DNA of 64,000 nt, from assembly GCF_016650815.1 (NCBI RefSeq), contig NZ_JAEKEZ010000023.1, forward strand, positions 62,001-126,000, read 5' to 3'. Below are positions 53,910 to 63,541 of the stretch, piece by piece; position 1 is the stretch's first letter; each line of letters begins with the position of its first letter. Source of the stretch: Pseudomonas sp. TH31 (GTDB taxonomy: Bacteria > Pseudomonadota > Gammaproteobacteria > Pseudomonadales > Pseudomonadaceae). Below the pieces are notes generated by a model that ran no database searches, was not told the DNA's origin, and saw only the letters and a list, made by a program, of their open reading frames with translations. The translations under genes were made by a program, and so were the position numbers.

Positions 53910-54311
53910 ATGACCCGCAAACCTCCAGCCGCCTCCAAACTCGCCCGCATCCTGTTCGGCCTGCTGGCCTACGTCAGCCTGGGCATCGGCCTGATCGCGA
54001 TTGTCGTGCCGGGCCTGCCGACGACCGAGTTCATCCTGCTGGCCGCCTGGGCCGCTACCAAAAGTTCGCCGCGCCTGAGTGCCTGGCTGGAAAATCACCG
54101 GCTGTTCGGGCCGATCCTATGCAACTGGCGCAACGGCAAAATCATCGCCCGCCGGGCCAAGGTCAGCGCCACCGTCAGCATGCTGCTGTGCGCCGGCTTG
54201 ATGCTGATAATGCTCGATCATGGCTGGCCAATTTACCTGGCGATTGCCGGTATGAGCCTGGGCAATCTGTGGATTTGGTCGCGGCCGGAATCGATGCCGG
54301 AAATCTCCTGA
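53910..54311 (+). CDS. YbaN-like DUF454 inner-membrane protein
   Basis: 133 residues with about four hydrophobic helices. Signature LGIGLIAIVVPGLPTTEFILL matches DUF454. The ATG follows the REP hairpin by 4 bp, so no normal ribosome-binding site is left. Translation could use the REP arm (GGCAGC) or be coupled to hemO. In several bacteria it is linked to haem oxygenase genes, but its function is unknown. Confidence 0.82.
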   Translation: MTRKPPAASKLARILFGLLAYVSLGIGLIAIVVPGLPTTEFILLAAWAATKSSPRLSAWLENHRLFGPILCNWRNGKIIARRAKVSATVSMLLCAGLMLIMLDHGWPIYLAIAGMSLGNLWIWSRPESMPEIS

Positions 54312-54489
54312 ATTCCAGCCCTTTTCAGGGCATTCCCCTGCGCAAACGTTCACCTGCTACCACTCGTCGGTTTGTCATTCATGCAAGCCCTGCCCATGCC
54401 GATGTGGATTAAATGGCGCTGAATGGACTTGGCGAGCGGGAGCACTCCCGTCTCCTGGCCAACACCTCATCCATTTGCGAGTTCGCCCT

Positions 54490-56628
54490 ATGTTCGACTC
54501 CCTGTCCATCCGCCTGAAAATCGTCCTGTTGTCCGGTCTGTGCCTGCTCGGTGTCGTCGCCCTGATCGTCGGCATGAACATGTACCAGACCCACCGCAAC
54601 AACGACCTGGTCAGCGCCTCCAGCAGCAAAATGCTCACCGCCAGCGTCCAGGAGCTGCTCCAGGCCAAAGCCGCCGAGCAAGCCGTGCGGGTGCAGAAGA
54701 CCTTCGGTGAAAGCCTGTTGGTGGTGACGGCCCTCGCCGATCAGATCAAGGACATGCGCACCATGGCCGCCAAGCGTTCGCTGGACGCCGGAGCCCTGCG
54801 CGAGGAGTTGAACCAGAGCCTGAAAACCGCTTTCGAGCGCAACGGCAAAGTGCTGGGGATCTGGCTGGCGTTCGAGCCCAACGGCCTGGACGGCAAGGAC
54901 AGCGAATTCGTCAATGACGCTGTCCGGCAGTCCAACGAGGTGGGACGTTTCGCCAGTTACTGGAGCCGCGCGGGCGGGGTCGGGCTCAACACGATCATGG
55001 TCGAAGACGACATGACCAAAACCACGCTCAGCCTCAGCGGTACGCCGTACAACAGCTGGTACACCTGCCCTCGCGACAACAAGCGCACCTGCTTGCTCGA
55101 CCCGTATTCCGACACCGTGGGCGGCAAGGAAGTGCTGATGACCACCATTTCCGTGCCGTTGCTGGTGGACGGCAAAGCCATTGGCGTGGTCGGCGTCGAC
55201 ATCGCCCTCGATGCGTTGCAAGCGGCAGCCGTGGATTCCCAACGCGACCTGTTCAACGGCGCCGGCCATATGCTGATCGTCTCCGGCAGCGGTGTGCTTG
55301 GCGGTTATAGCGTCGACGCTGGCAAGGTGGGTAAAAGCATTGGCGACACATTGGGCGCTGCCGGAAAAGACATCCTGCAACTGCTCGGCAACGGCTCGTC
55401 GAAGATTCTCGAACAGGGAGACTTGATCCGCGCGGTGTACCCGGTCAGTCCGATCTCCGATTCCAAGGCCTGGGGCGTGGTAATCGACCTTCCTAAACAG
55501 GTACTGCTGGCCGACTCGGTGAAGCTGCAAGCGGTGCTCGATGATGCGCAACAAACCGGCACCCTCAAGGCGTTATTGGTGGCGGTCGCGGCCGGTCTGG
55601 TCGGTCTGCTGCTGATCTGGCTCACGGCTTCGGGCGTGACCCGGCCGATCAACAGCGTGGCGCAAATGCTCAAGGCGATTGCCAGCGGCGACGGCGACCT
55701 GACCCAACGTTTGCCCTACAGCAAGAAAGACGAACTCGGCGAACTGGTGAGCTGGTTCAACCGCTTCCTCGACAAGCTGCAACCGACCATCGCCCAGATC
55801 AAGCAAAGCATCACCGACGCTCGGGGCACCGCCGACCAGTCTTCGGAAATCGCCCGCCAGACCAGTGAAGGCATGCAGGTGCAGTTTCGCGAAATCGACC
55901 AGGTTGCCACCGCGTCCAATGAAATGAGCGCCACCGCCCACGACGTCGCTAACAGTGCGTCGAACGCGGCTAACGCGGCCAAAGGTGCCGACCAATCAGC
56001 CCGCGATGGCATGCAGATCATCGAGCGCAGCACCCGAGATATTAATCTGCTGGCCGACGAAGTCAGCAAAGCCGTGATCGAAGTCGAAGCCCTGGCGGTC
56101 AACAGCGAGCAGATTGGCTCGGTGCTGGAAGTGATCCGCAGCATCGCCGAACAAACCAACCTGCTGGCCCTCAACGCGGCGATTGAAGCGGCCCGTGCCG
56201 GCGAAAGCGGTCGTGGCTTTGCGGTGGTCGCCGATGAAGTGCGCAACCTGGCCAAACGGACCCAGGATTCAGTGGAAGAAATTCGCATCGTGATCGAACG
56301 CATCCAAACCGGTACCCGCGGTGTGGTTGCGACCATGCACTCGAGCCAGACCCAGGCCCACAGCAACGCCGGGCAAATCCAACAAGCGGTCCAGGCCCTG
56401 GGCAAGATCAGTGACGCGGTGACCGTGATCAGCGACATGAACCTGCAAATCGCCAGCGCCGCCGAACAGCAAAGCGCCGTGGCCGAAGAGGTCAACCGCA
56501 ACGTCTCGGCGATCCGCACCGTCACCGAAACCCTGACCGGGCAAGCCACTGAATCGGCGCAAATCAGCAGCCAGCTCAATGCGCTGGCCACGCATCAGAT
56601 GAAACTGATGGATCAGTTCCGGGTGTAA
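54490..56628 (+). CDS. Methyl-accepting chemotaxis protein with dCache ligand domain
   Basis: 712 residues from the ATG at 54490. Transmembrane helix 1 at about 10-30, a long periplasmic dCache-type sensor (WLAFEPNGLDGKDSEFVN, PYNSWYTCPRDNKRTC), helix 2 at about 360-380, HAMP, and an MCP signalling domain with the tip AEQTNLLALNAAIEAARAGE. The MCP size and start recall TlpQ/McpU polyamine receptors, but the ligand pocket residues were not verified. Confidence 0.85.
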   Translation: MFDSLSIRLKIVLLSGLCLLGVVALIVGMNMYQTHRNNDLVSASSSKMLTASVQELLQAKAAEQAVRVQKTFGESLLVVTALADQIKDMRTMAAKRSLDAGALREELNQSLKTAFERNGKVLGIWLAFEPNGLDGKDSEFVNDAVRQSNEVGRFASYWSRAGGVGLNTIMVEDDMTKTTLSLSGTPYNSWYTCPRDNKRTCLLDPYSDTVGGKEVLMTTISVPLLVDGKAIGVVGVDIALDALQAAAVDSQRDLFNGAGHMLIVSGSGVLGGYSVDAGKVGKSIGDTLGAAGKDILQLLGNGSSKILEQGDLIRAVYPVSPISDSKAWGVVIDLPKQVLLADSVKLQAVLDDAQQTGTLKALLVAVAAGLVGLLLIWLTASGVTRPINSVAQMLKAIASGDGDLTQRLPYSKKDELGELVSWFNRFLDKLQPTIAQIKQSITDARGTADQSSEIARQTSEGMQVQFREIDQVATASNEMSATAHDVANSASNAANAAKGADQSARDGMQIIERSTRDINLLADEVSKAVIEVEALAVNSEQIGSVLEVIRSIAEQTNLLALNAAIEAARAGESGRGFAVVADEVRNLAKRTQDSVEEIRIVIERIQTGTRGVVATMHSSQTQAHSNAGQIQQAVQALGKISDAVTVISDMNLQIASAAEQQSAVAEEVNRNVSAIRTVTETLTGQATESAQISSQLNALATHQMKLMDQFRV

Positions 56629-56640
56629 GCCCTTGCCTTT

Positions 56641-56730
56641 GTAGGAGCAAGGCTTGCCCGCGAAGAACGATAACGCGGACAGCCTGACACACCGAGGCGT
56701 CTCAATCGCGGGCAAGCCTTGCTCCCACAG
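56641..56730. repeat. REP pair (GCAAGGCTTGC class)
   Basis: GTAGGAGCAAGGCTTGCCCG and its inverted copy surround a 50-bp centre, after the chemoreceptor gene. Confidence 0.86.
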
Positions 56731-56792
56731 GTTTCATCTGGCCCGTCATCTAAATTGATCTATCATCGAACCCTCGTTCCGGAGGGCCTTCG

Positions 56793-58141
56793 ATGACTGA
56801 TTTACTCACGTCCATTCAAGCCGCACTCGGCTTGCCTCATACCCCGATCCCGTTTACGTCGAGCGGCGCCCTGCCCTCGGCGTTCGCCGTCACTGACCTG
56901 GCCTGCGCCAGCATTGCCGCTGCCGGCCAGGCGGTCAGCGAATTGCTGCAGCAGCAAACCGGCCGCTTGCCTCCCTGGAAGTCGACCGCCGCCGCGCTTC
57001 GTTCTGGTTCGCCACCTCGCTCCGCCCCGAGGGCTGGAGCCTCCCGCCGCTGTGGGACCCGGTCGCCGGTGACTATGCGACCGAGGACGGCTGGATTCGC
57101 CTGCACACCAACGCCCCGCATCACCGCGCCGCCACCGAAAAGGTGCTCGGTGCCTGTACCGACCGCGCCGGTATGGCGAGTCTGGTGGCGAAGTGGGCCA
57201 AGACCGATCTGGAACACGCCGTGGTCGAGGCCGGTGGCTGCGCCGCTGAAATGCGCACCTGGGCGCAATGGCAGGCCCACCCTCAAGGGATCGCCGTAAA
57301 CGCCGAGCCATTGATTCAATTCGCCGCCCACAGCAGCCAGAACGCCAAAATGTGGCAAGGATCGGTGGCGCGACCACTGGCCGGAATCAAAATGCTTGAT
57401 CTGACCCGCGTGCTCGCCGGCCCCATCGCCAGTCGCTTCCTCGCTGGCCTCGGCGCCGACGTATTGCGCATCGACCCGCCGACCTGGAATGAGCCTGGTG
57501 TCGTGCCGGAAGTCACTCTCGGTAAACGCTGTGCGCGGCTGGATTTGCATGACACGGCTGATCGCGCAGTGTTCGAAAGCCTGCTCAAGGACGCGGACAT
57601 TTTGCTCCACGGCTACCGCGCCGATGCACTGGAACATTTGGGTTACGGCGCCGCTGAGCGCCAGCAACTGGCCCCCGGTTTGATTGATGTCTGCCTCAAC
57701 GCCTACGGCTGGAGCGGCCGGTGGCAGAACCGTCGGGGCTTCGACAGCCTGGTGCAAATGAGCAGCGGGATCGCCGAGGCTGGCATGCAGTGGAAGAAAG
57801 CGGACAAACCGACACCGTTGCCAGTGCAGGCGCTGGATCACGCGACCGGGTATTTGATGGCGGCGAGTGCGGTCAAGTTGTTGGCTGAGCGGTTGAGTCG
57901 CGGGAGTGGTGGGTCGGCGCGGTTGTCGTTGGCGCGGACGGCGAAGTTGTTGATCGAGAATGGCGCCGGGACTGATGAGCCTTTGCGGGCCGAAGATCAG
58001 GACGATCAAGGGTTGTTGGTTGAGCAGACGCCTTGGGGACAGGCACATCGGTTGCACGTTCCGCTGAAGATCAGCGGGACGCCTGTGCAATGGGCCATTC
58101 CCGCGTCTGAATTGGGTTCCCATCGCGCTCAGTGGTGGTGA
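56793..58141 (+). CDS. CaiB/BaiF-family CoA-transferase (frameshifted at about 56971)
   Basis: Family III CoA-transferase. The core motif LAGPIASRFLAGLGADVLRIDPP is in the middle, and the frame-joined N-terminus has TGRLPSLEVDRRRASFWFA-like text. Restoring one base at 56970-56975 (TTGCCCTCCCTGG or similar) gives 449 residues. Such enzymes move CoA between carboxylic acids. The acid is unknown. The next gene is convergent. Confidence 0.82.
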
Positions 58142-58150
58142 CTGTCAGAT

Positions 58151-58220
58151 AGCTTTCGCGAGCAGGCTCGCTCCCACAGTTGGAATGCATACCCCTGTGG
58201 GAGCGAGCCTGCTCGCGATG
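58151..58220. repeat. REP pair (GAGCAGGCTCGC class)
   Basis: TTCGCGAGCAGGCTCGCTCC and its inverted copy between two convergent genes. Confidence 0.88.
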
Positions 58221-58254
58221 AGGCCCGCCAATTTGCTACAACTCCTGGATCAGC

Positions 58255-59116
58255 TCAATCAGCTCGACTCAGTGACGCCCAAAGCACCTGCGCCGCATAA
58301 CCTCGAAAGGGTCGCCAAGCCTCAGCCCGCTGCAGCAACTCTCGCGCGATCACCGGCCTGCCTTCAAGCGCCGCCAACGCATTGATCAATCCCACATCCC
58401 CGCTCGGAAACGCATCCATCTCCCGCAACTGCCGCAAGGCAATGTACTGCGCCGTCCAATCGCCAATCCCGTGCAACGCCAACAATCGCGCCACACCGCC
58501 CTCCCGACCCGGTTCAAACACCAACGGATCATCGAGCAACGCCTGGGCTACACCCGACAACGTCCGCCCACGGCTTTTTGGCATTCCCAACGTCGCCAGG
58601 TCCGCGACCGCCAACACCGCCGCATCAGGAAACACACGGGTCAGCCCCGGCAACGTCGAATCCAACGGCTCGCCATACTGCGAGATCAATTTGCCTGCCA
58701 GTTTGATCGCCGCGCTCACTGTAATCTGCTGCCCCAACACCGCGCGAATCGCCAGTTCCAGACCATCCCACGCACCCGGCACGCGCAATCCTGGACGCTC
58801 GGCAATCAACCGCGCCATCAACGGGTCAATCGCCAATTGTCGATGTGTCGCGGGCAGATCAGCATCCAGATCAAACATCCGCCGCAACCGCGCCACGATC
58901 TCGGGCACGGCGGCCGCGTCAGGAAAATCCAGGGTCAGCTCAAGCGCAGCATCCCCCGCCGGTTTGATCGAAAACGTGCCGTGCACACCGTCCAAGCCGA
59001 TGCTGCGCGAATACACGTCATCGAGCACCGTCTCCATCCCGGCAATCGCCCGCGCCGACAAAAACCAACATTGCGCCCCAGTCATAAGGCGGCCGATACG
59101 CCAGCAGCAACCTCAT
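58255..59116 (-). CDS. alkA: DNA-3-methyladenine glycosylase II (frame break near the N-terminus)
   Basis: AlkA-type base-excision glycosylase with the helix-hairpin-helix LLALHGIGDWTAQYIALRQL and the catalytic Asp later (SGDVGL). The body opens at an internal ATG at 59085, but the true N-terminus (LLAYRPPYDWGAML) lies in another frame from the ATG at 59116. The break is next to the T5 run at 59060-59064; two missing bases (or one extra) reconcile it, giving about 287 residues. Confidence 0.82.
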
Positions 59117-59536
59117 AGCGACAGCACCCCACTAACAAATGGATTAATTTAACTAAACAGGTAAAGCGTAATAACGTTCAACAATTAACACCTATTAATA
59201 CCTTTTATTGATAGCCGATCAATCCATGGCCATCGGCGTATAGCCGTTATGTACGTCAATCCTGATAAATAAATTCTGTACTGAAAACAGACAGCAAAAA
59301 GTTGCGAATTCGCAAAAACGAACTAACTTAAAAAACTCGACGCGATACGCGTTATTCCTGCCTGCACTGACGCAGGCCTCTGAACCGGGCTTTCCCAGCA
59401 ATACAGTTATGCCCGCGAAAAGTTCATAAGTCTTTCATTAACAATGGAATGTGCCCATGCACTGATCTATGTCAGCTGATTGAACAGTTAACAGATTTAA
59501 TCTGTTGTCTCTCTTCTCCTGCATTGGAGTCATGCA
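59117..59536. other. Leader/promoter region of the arginine deiminase operon
   Basis: 420 bp, AT-rich, no convincing gene. A TTGAT-N5-ATCAA palindrome at 59208-59222 has one base too many for a classical ANR site. A better ANR candidate lies at 59462-59475. Direct A/T tracts between could bend the DNA. Confidence 0.55.
59462..59475. promoter_or_regulatory. Candidate ANR box of arcDABC
   Basis: CTGATCTATGTCAG has the FNR/ANR spacing (TTGAT-N4-ATCAA with three mismatches) and lies 61 bp before the arcD ATG. This fits a site at about -41 of the anaerobically induced arc promoter. Confidence 0.55.
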
Positions 59537-60963
59537 ATGTCTGAATCACCCGAAAAGCTGAAACTCGGCGCGCTGGTTGCATTGGTAGTTGGCTCAATGA
59601 TTGGTGGCGGGATCTTCTCTTTGCCGCAGAACATGGCCGCCAGTGCTGATGTCGGTGCGGTGCTGATTGGCTGGGCAATTACGGCGGTCGGCATGTTGAC
59701 CCTCGCGTTCGTCTTTCAAACCCTGGCCAACCGCAAGCCTGACCTGGACGGCGGTGTCTACGCCTACGCCAAGGCCGGTTTCGGCGACTACATGGGTTTC
59801 TCATCCGCGTGGGGTTACTGGATCAGTGCCTGGCTGGGCAACGTCGGCTACTTCGTCTTGCTGTTCAGCACCCTCGGGTACTTCTTCCCGCTATTTGGAG
59901 AGGGGAATACTCCTGCGGCGGTGATCGGCGCTTCGGTGCTGCTCTGGGCCGTTCACTTCCTTGTTTTACGCGGGATCAAGGAAGCTGCGTTCATCAACCT
60001 GGTGACCACCGTCGCCAAGGTCGTGCCGCTGCTGCTGTTTGTGTTGATCGCCGTGTTCGCCTTCAAACTGGACATCTTCACCGCCGACATCTGGGGCACC
60101 AAAAACACCAGCCTGGGCAGCGTAATGAACCAGGTGCGCAACATGATGCTGGTCACCGTCTGGGTGTTCATCGGCATCGAAGGTGCGAGCATCTTCTCGG
60201 CCCGGCGGAAAAACGCAGCGACGTTGGTAAAGCCACCGTCATCGGTTTCATCACCGTGCTGCTGTTCCTGGTGCTGGTGAACGTGTTGTCCCTGGGGGTC
60301 ATGACCCAACCGGAACTGGCCAAGTTGCAGAACCCGTCGATGGCCGCCGTACTGGAACACGTGGTCGGTCACTGGGGCGCGGTGCTGATCAGCATCGGCC
60401 TGATCATTTCCTTGCTTGGCGCCCTGCTGTCCTGGGTGCTGTTGTGTGCGGAGATCATGTTCGCCGCCGCCAAGGACCACACCATGCCGGCGTTCCTGCG
60501 CAAGGAAAACGCCAACCATGTGCCGGCCAATGCTCTGTGGCTGACCAACGCCATGGTTCAGGTATTCCTGATCATCACCCTGTTCTCGGCCAGCACTTAC
60601 CTGTCGCTGATCTACCTCGCCACCTCGATGATTCTGGTGCCGTACCTGTGGTCGGCGGCTTATGCGCTACTGCTGGCAGTGCGCGGCGAGACTTATGAAC
60701 ACGCCCTGGCCGAACGTAAGAAAGACCTGATCGTCGGCGCCATTGCCGTGATCTACGCGGTCTGGCTGCTGTATGCCGGCGGCATCAAATACCTGCTGCT
60801 TTCCGCCCTGCTCTATGCCCCCGGCGCGATCCTGTTCGCCAAGGCCAAGATGGAAGTGGGCAAACCGGTTTTCACTAATGTCGAGAAGCTGATTTTCGCG
60901 GCCGTAGTCGTCGGCGCCCTGGTGGCTGCTTACGGGCTGTATGCGGGTTTCCTGACGCTGTAA
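59537..60963 (+). CDS. arcD: Arginine/ornithine antiporter ArcD (frameshifted at about 60204)
   Basis: APC-family antiporter. About 12-13 helices, first at LGALVALVVGSMIGGGIFSL. The two frames join as GASIFSARAEKRSDVGKATV when one G is restored at 60201-60206 (GCCCGGGCGG expected, GCCCGGCGG seen), giving 475 residues ending LYAGFLTL. It exchanges external arginine for ornithine and heads arcDABC. GGAG lies upstream of the ATG. Confidence 0.9.
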
Positions 60964-60996
60964 TAGCTGATTGTTTACATCTGGAGGATCACTGTA

Positions 60997-62253
60997 ATGA
61001 CCACGGAAAAAGTGAAGTACGGCGTACATTCCGAAGCCGGAAAACTGCGCAAAGTCATGGTTTGCTCCCCAGGCCTGGCCCACCAGCGGCTGACCCCGAA
61101 CAACTGCGACGAACTGCTGTTCGATGACGTGCTGTGGGTCGCCCAAGCCAAGCGTGACCATTTCGATTTCGTCACCAAGATGCGCGAACGCAACGTCGAC
61201 GTGCTGGAAATGCACAACCTGCTGACCGACATCGTCGCGATCCCGCAAGCCCTGGACTGGATTCTTGAGCGCAAGATCACCGCTAACACGGTAGGTCTGG
61301 GCCTGGTCAACGAAACCAGTTCCTGGTTGCGCAGCCTGGAGCCGCGCAAGATCGCCGAGTTCCTGATCGGCGGCGTGTCGGCCGATGACCTGCCAACCAG
61401 TTTCGGCGGCAAGACCCTCGAGATGTTCCGTGACTTCCTCGGCCACTCGAGCTTTATTCTGCCGCCGCTGCCCAACACCCAGTTCACCCGCGACACCACC
61501 TGCTGGATCTACGGTGGCGTGACCCTGAACCCGATGCACTGGCCGGCGCGCCGCCAGGAAACCCTGCTGGCCAGCGCCATCTACAAATTCCACCCCGAGT
61601 TCACCAACGCCGACTTCCAGGTCTGGTACGGCGACCCGGATCAGGAGCACGGCAACTCGACTCTCGAAGGCGGCGACGTGATGCCGATCGGCAACGGTGT
61701 GGTGTTGATCGGCATGGGCGAGCGCTCGTCTCGTCAGGCCATCGGCCAACTGGCGCTGAACCTGTTCAAGCACAAAGCCGTGGAGCGAGTAATCGTCGCC
61801 GGTCTGCCGAAATCCCGCGCCGCGATGCACCTGGACACCGTGTTCAGTTTCTGCGACCGCGACCTGGTCACCATTTTCCCGGAAGTGGTCAACCAGATCG
61901 TCGCCTTCACCCTGCGCCCCGACGAAAGCAAACCGGGCGGCATCGACATCCGCCGCGAAGAAACCAACTTCCTCGCCACCGTGGCGGCCGCACTCAACCT
62001 CAAGGCCCTGCGCGTGGTTGAAACCGGCGGCAACAGCTTCGCCGCCGAACGCGAGCAATGGGACGACGGCAACAACGTGGTGGCCCTGGAACCGGGCGTG
62101 GTGATCGGCTACGACCGCAACACTTACACCAACACCTTGCTGCGCAAGGCTGGCGTGGAAGTCATCACCATCAGTGCCGGCGAACTCGGACGCGGCCGTG
62201 GTGGCGGCCACTGCATGACCTGCCCGATCATTCGCGACCCAATCGACTATTAA
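60997..62253 (+). CDS. arcA: Arginine deiminase
   Basis: 418 residues with the guanidino-modifying motifs FTRDTTCWIYGG, EGGDVMPIGNG, and the catalytic Cys near the end (GRGRGGGHCMTCPIIRD). It hydrolyses arginine to citrulline and ammonia under low oxygen. It has a strong GGAGG ribosome site and lies 33 bp after arcD. Confidence 0.96.
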   Translation: MTTEKVKYGVHSEAGKLRKVMVCSPGLAHQRLTPNNCDELLFDDVLWVAQAKRDHFDFVTKMRERNVDVLEMHNLLTDIVAIPQALDWILERKITANTVGLGLVNETSSWLRSLEPRKIAEFLIGGVSADDLPTSFGGKTLEMFRDFLGHSSFILPPLPNTQFTRDTTCWIYGGVTLNPMHWPARRQETLLASAIYKFHPEFTNADFQVWYGDPDQEHGNSTLEGGDVMPIGNGVVLIGMGERSSRQAIGQLALNLFKHKAVERVIVAGLPKSRAAMHLDTVFSFCDRDLVTIFPEVVNQIVAFTLRPDESKPGGIDIRREETNFLATVAAALNLKALRVVETGGNSFAAEREQWDDGNNVVALEPGVVIGYDRNTYTNTLLRKAGVEVITISAGELGRGRGGGHCMTCPIIRDPIDY

Positions 62254-62323
62254 CTTTCACACCCTGGCCGACGTTTACCCCACGCGGCCAGGGGGATAAC
62301 CGAAACCAAAGGAGATCCAAATC

Positions 62324-63334
62324 ATGGCTTTTAACATGCGCAACCGCAGCTTGCTGAGCTTGATGCACCATACCACTCGCGAGCTCAACTACCTGATCGA
62401 CCTGTCCCGGGACCTCAAACGCGCCAAGTACACCGGCACCGAGCGTCCACACCTGCAAGGCAAGAACATCGCGCTGATCTTCGAAAAAACCTCGACCCGC
62501 ACCCGTTGCGCCTTCGAAGTTGCGGCCCATGACCAGGGTGCCCACGTCACCTACATCGACCCGGTGTCGTCGCAGATCGGCCACAAAGAAAGCATGAAAG
62601 ACACCGCGCGCGTCCTCGGCCGGATGTTCGACGCCATCGAGTACCGTGGCTTTGAACAGGAAATCGTCGAAGAGCTGGCCAAGTTCGCCGGTGTGCCGGT
62701 GTTCAACGGCCTGACCGCTGAATTCCACCCGACGCAAATGATCGCCGACGTGCTGACCATGCGTGAGCACAGCGACAAGCCGATGCATGAAATCAGCTAC
62801 GCCTACCTCGGCGATGCGCGCTACAACATGGGCAACTCGCTGCTGATGATCGGCGCCAAACTGGGCATGGACGTGCGCATCGCGGCACCCAAAGCCCTGT
62901 GGCCACACGCTGACTTCATTGCCCAGTGCAAGGAATTCGCCGAAGAAAGCGGCGCCCGCATCACCATCACCGAAGACCCGAAAGAAGCGGTCAAGGGCGT
63001 GGACTTCATCCACACCGACATCTGGGTGTCGATGGGTGAGCCGGTGGAAGCGTGGGACGAGCGCATCGAGCAACTGCTGCCGTACCAGGTCAACGCGAAG
63101 ATGATGAAAGCCTCGGGCAACCCGCGTGTGAAATTCATGCACTGCCTGCCGGCATTCCATAACAGCGAAACCAAGGTCGGCAAGGATATCGCCGCGCGCT
63201 ATCCGCACCTGGCCGGTGGTGTCGAAGTAACGGAAGAGGTCTTCGAATCGCCCGCCAACATCGCCTTTGAGCAAGCGGAAAACCGCATGCACACCATCAA
63301 GGCGATCCTGGTATCGGCGTTGGCGGATATCTAA
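62324..63334 (+). CDS. arcB: Catabolic ornithine carbamoyltransferase
   Basis: 336 residues with the carbamoyl phosphate motif STRTRCAFEVAAHDQG and the ornithine-binding HCLPAFH. Catabolic type, making ornithine and carbamoyl phosphate from citrulline. GGAG lies upstream. A REP pair follows it, before arcC. Confidence 0.95.
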   Translation: MAFNMRNRSLLSLMHHTTRELNYLIDLSRDLKRAKYTGTERPHLQGKNIALIFEKTSTRTRCAFEVAAHDQGAHVTYIDPVSSQIGHKESMKDTARVLGRMFDAIEYRGFEQEIVEELAKFAGVPVFNGLTAEFHPTQMIADVLTMREHSDKPMHEISYAYLGDARYNMGNSLLMIGAKLGMDVRIAAPKALWPHADFIAQCKEFAEESGARITITEDPKEAVKGVDFIHTDIWVSMGEPVEAWDERIEQLLPYQVNAKMMKASGNPRVKFMHCLPAFHNSETKVGKDIAARYPHLAGGVEVTEEVFESPANIAFEQAENRMHTIKAILVSALADI

Positions 63335-63360
63335 CAGCCGAACCCAGGTTCACGACCTGC

Positions 63361-63469
63361 CCCTGTAGGAGCTGCCGAAGGCTGCGATCTTTTGACCTTG
63401 ATCTTTTCTGTGCCACTGAAGATCAACAGCAAGATCAAAAGATCGCAGCCTTCGGCAGCTCCTACGGGG
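63361..63469. repeat. REP pair between arcB and arcC
   Basis: GCCGAAGGC-class inverted repeat with two GATCTT-rich centres, inside the operon. It may set different mRNA levels for arcB and arcC. Confidence 0.9.
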
Positions 63470-63541
63470 ACGGTGATCGCTCCCATGGCCCCGTGTGAAC
63501 GATCATCGCGTTACCGTTCCCTTTTCTGAAAGGACTGCATT

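Noticed and set aside
59208..59222. TTGAT-N5-ATCAA as the ANR site
   Set aside because: The spacing is 5 instead of 4 and it lies over 300 bp from arcD. The site at 59462 is better placed.
59219..59401. 60-codon minus-strand frame before arcD
   Set aside because: No ribosome site, odd composition, and it overlaps the likely regulatory region.
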